DNA of 64,000 nt from Yersinia pekkanenii (GTDB lineage Bacteria > Pseudomonadota > Gammaproteobacteria > Enterobacterales > Enterobacteriaceae), in assembly GCF_001152565.1 (NCBI RefSeq), contig NZ_CQAZ01000001.1, positions 10,851 to 74,850 of the forward strand, read 5' to 3'. Positions 59,101 to 64,000 of the stretch are shown piece by piece. The notes below the pieces were generated by a model. The model worked only from the letters and a program-made list of their open reading frames with translations, had not been told where the DNA came from and made no database searches. The position numbers and the translations under genes were made by a program. Every line of letters begins with the position of its first letter. The first letter of the stretch is position 1.

Positions 59101-61189
59101 CACCATTGTGGCGCAACAAGCCCAGCCAGTAACATTAAATGCGCAGGGTGAAGGCACGGTTGAACTGGCAATTCCTGACTTTAACGGTGAATTACGCCTG
59201 ATGGCGCAAGCCTGGAGTGATAAAGACTTTGGCAAAGCAGAGTCTAAAGTGGTGGTGGCCGCGCCATTAATTGCCCAACTGGCGACCCCGCGCTTTCTGG
59301 CGGGGGGCGACCGCACGCAACTGGCTTTGGATTTGAGTAATTTATCCGGTCAGGCGCAAACATTGTCACTCAACCTGGCGGCCAGCGATTTACTGGCGCT
59401 AGAGGGTGCCGCAACTCAATCTATTGCGCTGGCCAGTGGTGAGCGCAAGACGGTATTGATTCCGGTTCGGGCGCTGAACGGCTTCGGTCAGGGGGATATC
59501 GGTCTGACGATCACCGGCATGGTGTTACCGGATGAAAAACTAGCGGATTACCAGCATCATTGGAAAATTGGTGTGCGGCCCGCGTATCCGGCACAAACCC
59601 GCCATTTCGCTAATGTGCTGCGCAGTGGTGAAAGCTGGAGCCTATCGGCTGAGGCCATCGCCGGATTGAGTGCTGAAACCCTGCAGGGGCAACTGCTGGT
59701 GACCAGCCGCCCGCCGCTGAATCTGGCTCGTTATATCAGTGAGTTATACGCCTATCCTTATGGTTGTCTGGAGCAGACGGTCAGCGGGCTGTATCCATCG
59801 CTGTACAGTAACCATGCGCAACTCACCGCGCTGGGTATCAAGGCTGATAGCGATGAAAAGCGGCGTCAGACGATTGATATCGGTATCGAACATCTGCTCA
59901 GTATGCAGCGTTATAACGGTAGTTTTGGCTTGTGGAGTAATAGCAGTCCGGAGGAATTCTGGCTGACCGCCTATGCCACCGGCTTCCTGTATCGTGCCAG
60001 TCAGCAGGGTTACAGCGTGCCGGTAGCGGCATTGACTGCCGCCAATAACCGTTTGCAGCGCTATTTACAGGATCCGAATCAGGTTGAGATCCGCTACAGC
60101 GAGCAGAGCAAACATACCCGTTTCGCGGTGCAGGCTTACGCGGGGTTGGTACTGGCACAGCAACAGCAGGCATCACTGGGGGCATTACGGCAGTTGTATA
60201 CTCGCAGCAGTGACGCACGTTCCGGCTTACCGCTGGTGCAGCTTGGTGTGGCGCTGAAATTGATGGGGGATATGCCGCGAGCCAAAACAGCGATCACTCA
60301 GGGGCTGAACACCACACGCAGCGATAAAGATTACTGGTTGGAAGATTACGGCAGTTCGGTGCGCGATGATGCGCTGATTTTGGCGCTGTTAACCGACAAC
60401 AACTTGCTACCGGAAGCGCGCGATACTCGCTTGCTGGCGTTATCGGATGCGTTATTCGGCCGCAATTATCTGTCAACGCAGGAGAGCAATGCGTTATTCC
60501 TGGCAGGGCGCACGTTGATCAATGGCGCTGAAACACCGTGGCAGGTGGCAATTGCTCAACAGGCCGAGTCAATCGACGATAGTGCCACTTTGACACAAAG
60601 TACCGCACTGAACCAAAATTGGTCGGCGCAACAACTGGCCGGTGGGATGCAATTACAAAACCGTGGCGATAGCGCATTGTATAGCCGCGTTGATGTCGTG
60701 GGGTATCCACAGCACGCTCCAGCGCCATTCAGCAATAATTTGCATATCAGCCGCCGTTATATTGGGCTGGATGGCCATCCGCTGCAATTATCGCAACTGA
60801 AGAGTGGCGAGTTGCTTCTGGTGCATTTGGATATCTGGGCCGATAAGCGAGTACCGGATGCGTTGGTGGTTGATTTGTTACCTGCGGGCCTGGAACTGGA
60901 AAACCAAAACTTGGGCGATAGCAACGCCAGTTTGGGGGACAGCGCCAGTCGCGTGACTGAGTTATTACAGGATATGCAGCAGTCGGATATCAAGCATCAG
61001 GAGTTCCGCGATGATCGCTATGTCGCGGCAGTCAGTGTTGATGGTTATCGTCACACCACGCTGCTGTATCTGGCGCGTGCTGTGACACCGGGGGTCTATC
61101 AAGTGCCTGCACCACAAGTGGAATCGATGTATGTTCCGGATTGGCGTGCATTAGGGGGCACGCCGGCACAGCTTCAAATCGTTAAGTGA
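56165..61189 (+). CDS. yfhM: Bacterial alpha-2-macroglobulin lipoprotein YfhM
   Basis: 1674 aa from the ATG at 56165 with GGGAG upstream; a TTG at 56141 adds eight residues and is not preferred. Lipobox in GAALLLAACDDS, with Asp after Cys suggesting inner-membrane retention. A long row of macroglobulin domains follows, with the thioester motif CLEQ at Cys1201 (AYPYGCLEQTVSGLYPSLY) and the thioester/complement-like helical domain after it. Segments match E. coli YfhM throughout. Proposed to trap proteases that breach the outer membrane, working with PBP1C, whose gene follows 49 bases later. Confidence 0.97.
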   Translation: MNYNGLHRLMSGINGYRAAILVGAALLLAACDDSNNNGVTASPGTQSSAAVAKVAVSKPADAAALAELAKRHAGQPFTLLDASELQLDGASAMVLTFSQPLDSNQDFASQVHLVDTVSGNIDGAWELSDNLMELRLRHLKPERKLLLTVDSSLKGVTGAELGQQQQQQITTRDIKPSVGFASKGSLLPGELAQGLPVMALNVNNVDVNFFRIKQSSLANFLATWQYRSALSNWESDELLKMADLVYTGRFDLNPAANTREKLLLPLADIKPLQESGVYLAVMQQAGHYSYTHAATLFTLSDIGVSLHSYHNRMDVFTQALAGGAALKGVSLQLLDGKGQVLIQAETDEQGHAQLENNANAKLLLASQNGQTSLIDLSAPALDLAEFDIAGPEGFQKQFFVFGPRDLYRPGETLIVNGLLRDANGKPLSTQPVKVDILKPDNKIVRSFVWQPQEGLYQYQYAIPQGGPTGEWSLRFNLGDNPPRFYKFKVEDFLPERLALDIATGKEPIATDSEASFAITGRYLYGAPASGNRLQGQLFLRPLREAVATLPGFEFGSVTEENLSRTLDEFDTTLDSDGQTDVTVDNSWQNAQSPLKLILQASLLESGGRPVTRRAEQALWPADALVGIRPLFNKQQVYDYRSDSYKSQAMVSQDTQADFEIVYANADGDKLAADGLKVKLIRERRDYYWQWSESDGWQSLFDKKDLTLAEQRVSIAANGSAKVSFPVEWGAYRIEVSNPDNSRVSSSRFWAGYSWQDNTAGSGAVRPDQVKLTLDKPAYRPGDQVKLHIEAPVAGNGYLLVESSDGPLWWQEVTIPAGGTEVDVPINHDWDRHDLYLSATVIRPGDKAQQATPKRAIGLLHLPLVDETRKLALQLDAPARIRPNQTLTVKVKASRTGAPLPEKVQVLLSAVDSGILNITDYATPDPYDAFFGRKRYSADRYDVYGQLIEGQGRLASLRFGGDGDEEDALSRGGKKPITEVTIVAQQAQPVTLNAQGEGTVELAIPDFNGELRLMAQAWSDKDFGKAESKVVVAAPLIAQLATPRFLAGGDRTQLALDLSNLSGQAQTLSLNLAASDLLALEGAATQSIALASGERKTVLIPVRALNGFGQGDIGLTITGMVLPDEKLADYQHHWKIGVRPAYPAQTRHFANVLRSGESWSLSAEAIAGLSAETLQGQLLVTSRPPLNLARYISELYAYPYGCLEQTVSGLYPSLYSNHAQLTALGIKADSDEKRRQTIDIGIEHLLSMQRYNGSFGLWSNSSPEEFWLTAYATGFLYRASQQGYSVPVAALTAANNRLQRYLQDPNQVEIRYSEQSKHTRFAVQAYAGLVLAQQQQASLGALRQLYTRSSDARSGLPLVQLGVALKLMGDMPRAKTAITQGLNTTRSDKDYWLEDYGSSVRDDALILALLTDNNLLPEARDTRLLALSDALFGRNYLSTQESNALFLAGRTLINGAETPWQVAIAQQAESIDDSATLTQSTALNQNWSAQQLAGGMQLQNRGDSALYSRVDVVGYPQHAPAPFSNNLHISRRYIGLDGHPLQLSQLKSGELLLVHLDIWADKRVPDALVVDLLPAGLELENQNLGDSNASLGDSASRVTELLQDMQQSDIKHQEFRDDRYVAAVSVDGYRHTTLLYLARAVTPGVYQVPAPQVESMYVPDWRALGGTPAQLQIVK

Positions 61190-61238
61190 GTATTCCCCCC
61201 CTTACGGCCAGACAGTTGTCAGGGGGGGAAAGCCATTG

Positions 61239-63575
61239 ATGCGAACCATACTTTTTTCTCGCTATCGGCGCATGTGTTGGGTGCTGGTACTCATCGCTGT
61301 GTTATGTCCGGCAACTCTATGGCTGGCGGATAAACTGTGGCCGCTCCCGTTGACGGAGGCTCAGGTGGCACGGGTTGTGGTGGCTGAAGATGGCACCCCG
61401 CTATGGCGTTTTGCCGATGCTGATGGCGTGTGGCGCTATCCTGTCGTACTGCAAGATGTCTCGCCCTATTACCTACAAGCATTATTGACCTTCGAGGATC
61501 GCTGGTTTTACGTTCATCCCGGCGTAAATCCATTCGCACTGGCTCGTGCTGCCTGGCAGGATCTGCGCGCGGGTAAGATACTTTCCGGCGGCAGTACCTT
61601 ATCGATGCAAGTAGCGCGCTTGATCGACCCACACCCCCGCACTTTAGCCGGAAAGTTACGTCAGATGTGGAGAACTTTTCAGTTAGAGTGGCATTTCTCT
61701 AAAGATCAAATCCTCGAAATTTACCTTAATCGCGCCCCTTTTGGTGGCACGTTGCAAGGGATTGGTGCCGCCAGTTGGACCTATCTGGGTAAATCACCTG
61801 CTCACTTAACACCTTCAGAGGCCGCACTGCTGGCAGCGTTACCGCAAGCGCCGAGCCGGTTGCGGCCCGATCGCTATCCACTGCGAGCTAAAACTGCCCG
61901 CGATAAAGTATTAACCCGCTTGGCGGATTACCAGGTTTGGTCGGCAGAGAATGTGGCTGATATCAAACAAGAAGATATTTGGCTGGCACCGCGTCAGGTG
62001 CCGCAATTAGCCCCTTTGCTGGCGCGCCGGTTGACCAGCGGTAATCAGCGCGAAATAATTCAAACCACATTGGATGCCGGTTTACAACGGCAACTGGAAG
62101 ATATGGCTGCCGGTTGGCGTCACCAGTTACCGGAGAAAACCTCGCTGGGCTTGCTGGTGGTTGATCATTCAACTATGAGTGTCCGCGCATACCTCGGTTC
62201 GGTGAATTTTCAAGATAACAGCCGTTTTGGCCATGTGGATATGGTCAGCGCATGGCGATCACCGGGTTCGACACTCAAGCCTTTCCTGTATGCCATGGCA
62301 TTGGATGATGGCCTGATCCATGCCGAATCGTTGCTACAAGATGTACCGCGCCGCTTTGGGGACTATCGCCCTGGTAATTTTGATACCGGATTCCATGGGC
62401 CAGTCGGTGCCAGCGAGGCACTGGTGCGTTCATTGAATCTGCCTGCGGTACAATTACTCGAAGCTTATGGCCCTAAGCGCTTTACCGCCAATTTGCGTAA
62501 TGCTGGCTTAAACCTACGTTTCCCACCCCATAGTGAGCCGAGTTTGGCCGTTATTCTGGGGGGGATAGGTTCACGGTTGGATCATCTGGTTGCGGCTTAC
62601 AGTGCCTTCGCACGTGGTGGAATGGCGGCAACATTACGTTTTGAACCACAGCAAAAAATACAGGAACGGCGGTTGTTCTCACCAGGTGCGGCGTGGATCA
62701 CCCGACGAATAATGGCCGGTGAAGCCAGGCCATTACCGGACGATATTTTGCCGGACGTAGTGCCGTTGGCGTGGAAAACCGGTACCAGTTATGGTTATCG
62801 TGATGCCTGGGCTTTGGGTATCAATGCCCGCTATACCATTGGGGTATGGGTCGGGCGGCCAGATGGGACACCGGTTGCCGGGCAGTTTGGTTATGCTACT
62901 GCCATACCGATTCTTAATCAGGTCAATAATTTACTGATGATAGGGTTACAGCAAAGTGTCCGTTCGTTACCGACAGACCCAAGGCCACCGTCAGTAAGTC
63001 GGGCAGAGATTTGCTGGCCGGGTGGGCAACCGCTGGCAGCCGGAGACAGTAACTGCCGCCAACGGCGTCAAAGCTGGATCCTTGACGGCACTATACCTCC
63101 CACGCTCGCGGCACCTGGTCAGGAAAATATGCAGGGCAGCCAACTCAGTGTGTGGCTAGATCCGCAGGGCCAGCGGGTTGCTGCAGATTGCCCTGCCGCC
63201 AACCCAGCACCATTAACTCTCTGGCCACTGCCGCTTGAACCCTGGTTACCACGGGCAGAACGCCGTAAGCAACGGCTACCGACAGCCAGTAGCGAATGTC
63301 CACCACAAGGTGGTGTCGATGTGGCTCCTCTGCTGATTTTGGGCATACGTGACGGCGCGATAGTGAAACGTCTGCCTGGTCAGAATCGCCTTGATCTGCG
63401 TTTGGCGATGCAAGGCGGACAGGGCCAGCATTGGTGGTTCCTCAATGGGGAACAAGTCGCGGTGACGGATAATAATCAATCATGGATACAAACACTATCG
63501 GCACCGGGTCGCTATCAACTTAATGTATTAGATGAAAGTGGTTTGGTGAGTAATTTATTATTTCGCGTAGAATGA
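61239..63575 (+). CDS. pbpC: Penicillin-binding protein 1C
   Basis: 778 aa from the ATG at 61239 with a G-rich Shine-Dalgarno; a TTG three bases earlier is also in frame. One N-terminal membrane span (CWVLVLIAVLCPATLWL). The GT51 glycosyltransferase domain has FEDRWFYVHPGVNP and GGSTLSMQVARL. The transpeptidase domain has SPGSTLKPFLYAMAL (SxxK), the SLN motif in VRSLNLPAVQ, and KTGTSYGYRDAW (KTGT). A C-terminal BiPBP_C domain follows from about residue 690. It pairs with yfhM as in E. coli and many other Gram-negatives. Confidence 0.98.
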   Translation: MRTILFSRYRRMCWVLVLIAVLCPATLWLADKLWPLPLTEAQVARVVVAEDGTPLWRFADADGVWRYPVVLQDVSPYYLQALLTFEDRWFYVHPGVNPFALARAAWQDLRAGKILSGGSTLSMQVARLIDPHPRTLAGKLRQMWRTFQLEWHFSKDQILEIYLNRAPFGGTLQGIGAASWTYLGKSPAHLTPSEAALLAALPQAPSRLRPDRYPLRAKTARDKVLTRLADYQVWSAENVADIKQEDIWLAPRQVPQLAPLLARRLTSGNQREIIQTTLDAGLQRQLEDMAAGWRHQLPEKTSLGLLVVDHSTMSVRAYLGSVNFQDNSRFGHVDMVSAWRSPGSTLKPFLYAMALDDGLIHAESLLQDVPRRFGDYRPGNFDTGFHGPVGASEALVRSLNLPAVQLLEAYGPKRFTANLRNAGLNLRFPPHSEPSLAVILGGIGSRLDHLVAAYSAFARGGMAATLRFEPQQKIQERRLFSPGAAWITRRIMAGEARPLPDDILPDVVPLAWKTGTSYGYRDAWALGINARYTIGVWVGRPDGTPVAGQFGYATAIPILNQVNNLLMIGLQQSVRSLPTDPRPPSVSRAEICWPGGQPLAAGDSNCRQRRQSWILDGTIPPTLAAPGQENMQGSQLSVWLDPQGQRVAADCPAANPAPLTLWPLPLEPWLPRAERRKQRLPTASSECPPQGGVDVAPLLILGIRDGAIVKRLPGQNRLDLRLAMQGGQGQHWWFLNGEQVAVTDNNQSWIQTLSAPGRYQLNVLDESGLVSNLLFRVE

Positions 63576-63738
63576 ATTCATGTGTCAGATTAATTAATGA
63601 TAATTTATGGTTTTCTTTTGTATTTAGTTATTAATTAATTCTTTTATAATAAATAAAATAATATTATGGATCTAATTTGTTCGATAAAATAACTCCAGTA
63701 TTGCTATTTCTAATTACTGTTCATAACTGGGGCGGAAG

Positions 63739-64000
63739 ATGATTAATAATATTTTTTTTATGGTGTTATGTTTAATAATATTAACTACCAATGTTTTTGC
63801 TGACAACCCTAAGGTTTGTTTTTTCGCTGATGAAGGTTATCAAGGGGCATCTATCTGCGCCACCCAGGGGTTGGCGGTAGATAATCTTAGCATTGAATGG
63901 AATGACCGGATATCATCTATTTCCGTCCCTCCCGGCATGGTGGTTTCAGTATATAAAGATATCAATTTTTCGGGGGGGAACTTAACATTTAGAGAGAATG
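63739..64000 (+). CDS. Exported beta-gamma-crystallin-domain protein (3' end outside window)
   Basis: The frame starts at the ATG at 63739, preceded by GGCGGAAG, and is open to the last base (87 codons seen). The signal peptide is MINNIFFMVLCLIILTTNVF with cleavage after FA-type residues. The mature part begins DNPKVCFFADEGYQGASICA, a Greek-key motif, continues to WNDRISSISVPPGMVVSVY, and a second Greek key starts at KDINFSGGNLTF. The NDRISS hexamer fits the Ca-binding signature (N/D)(N/D)XX(S/T)S of microbial crystallins. Calcium-binding exported beta-gamma-crystallins are known in Y. pestis. Gene and upstream spacer (63576-63738) are AT-rich. Confidence 0.8.
   Translation, partial: MINNIFFMVLCLIILTTNVFADNPKVCFFADEGYQGASICATQGLAVDNLSIEWNDRISSISVPPGMVVSVYKDINFSGGNLTFREN

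Overview
The window reads as chromosomal core DNA of a Yersinia (Enterobacterales, Yersiniaceae). Support comes from a yplAB phospholipase pair at the left edge, ERIC elements and other palindromic repeats, a glutamine-dependent two-domain NadE between glrR and glnB, a sigma-54-driven glmY, and the start of a beta-gamma-crystallin gene (a family known from Y. pestis) at the right edge. Gene order is largely collinear with the 55-58 min region of E. coli K-12. From memory, protein sequences such as TrmN6 differ noticeably from Y. pestis, so another Yersinia species is likelier; this was not computed.

Layout: (1) 1-5.8 kb: yplAB, srmB, trmN6, nadB. (2) 5.8-8.7 kb: the envelope-stress operon rpoE-rseABC with a putative rseD-like leader ORF. 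(3) 8.7-9.5 kb: an AT-rich hypothetical membrane-protein gene. (4) 10-16.7 kb: lepA-lepB, then rnc-era-recO and pdxJ-acpS. (5) 17-22.5 kb: a GntP-family permease, yfhL, an RpiR-type regulator divergent from murQ, a candidate 28-aa membrane ORF, pgpC, tadA. (6) 22.6-28.3 kb: mltF and purL with a PurR box. (7) 28.4-35.8 kb: an exported hypothetical protein, the sRNA gene glmY with three GlrR sites, an IHF site and a sigma-54 promoter, then glrK-glrG-glrR and nadE-glnB. (8) 35.9-44.6 kb: an orphan yhfZ, hmp with an NsrR palindrome, glyA, hcaT, csiE, and a ZevAB-like metal transport pair. (9) 44.6-52.5 kb: suhB, trmJ, then iscRSUA-hscBA-fdx-iscX. (10) 52.6-64 kb: pepB, sseB, a short autotransporter-type barrel, the alpha-2-macroglobulin lipoprotein yfhM with pbpC, and the truncated crystallin gene.

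Several circuits are visible. GlrK/GlrR (with lipoprotein GlrG) should drive GlmY, encoded directly upstream. IscR should repress its own operon through two abutting sites. RseA/RseB/RseC modulate RpoE encoded just ahead of them. The RpiR regulator probably controls murQ through two 15-bp palindromes.

I found no CRISPR array, prophage, complete insertion sequence, defence island, rRNA or functional tRNA. No clearly new multi-gene system is visible. The most interesting items are small-scale: the 28-aa ORF disturbed by a 43-bp tandem duplication beside pgpC, a three-unit in-frame repeat in purL, the passenger-less autotransporter barrel, the operator pairs, and mobile palindromic elements inside or next to operons.
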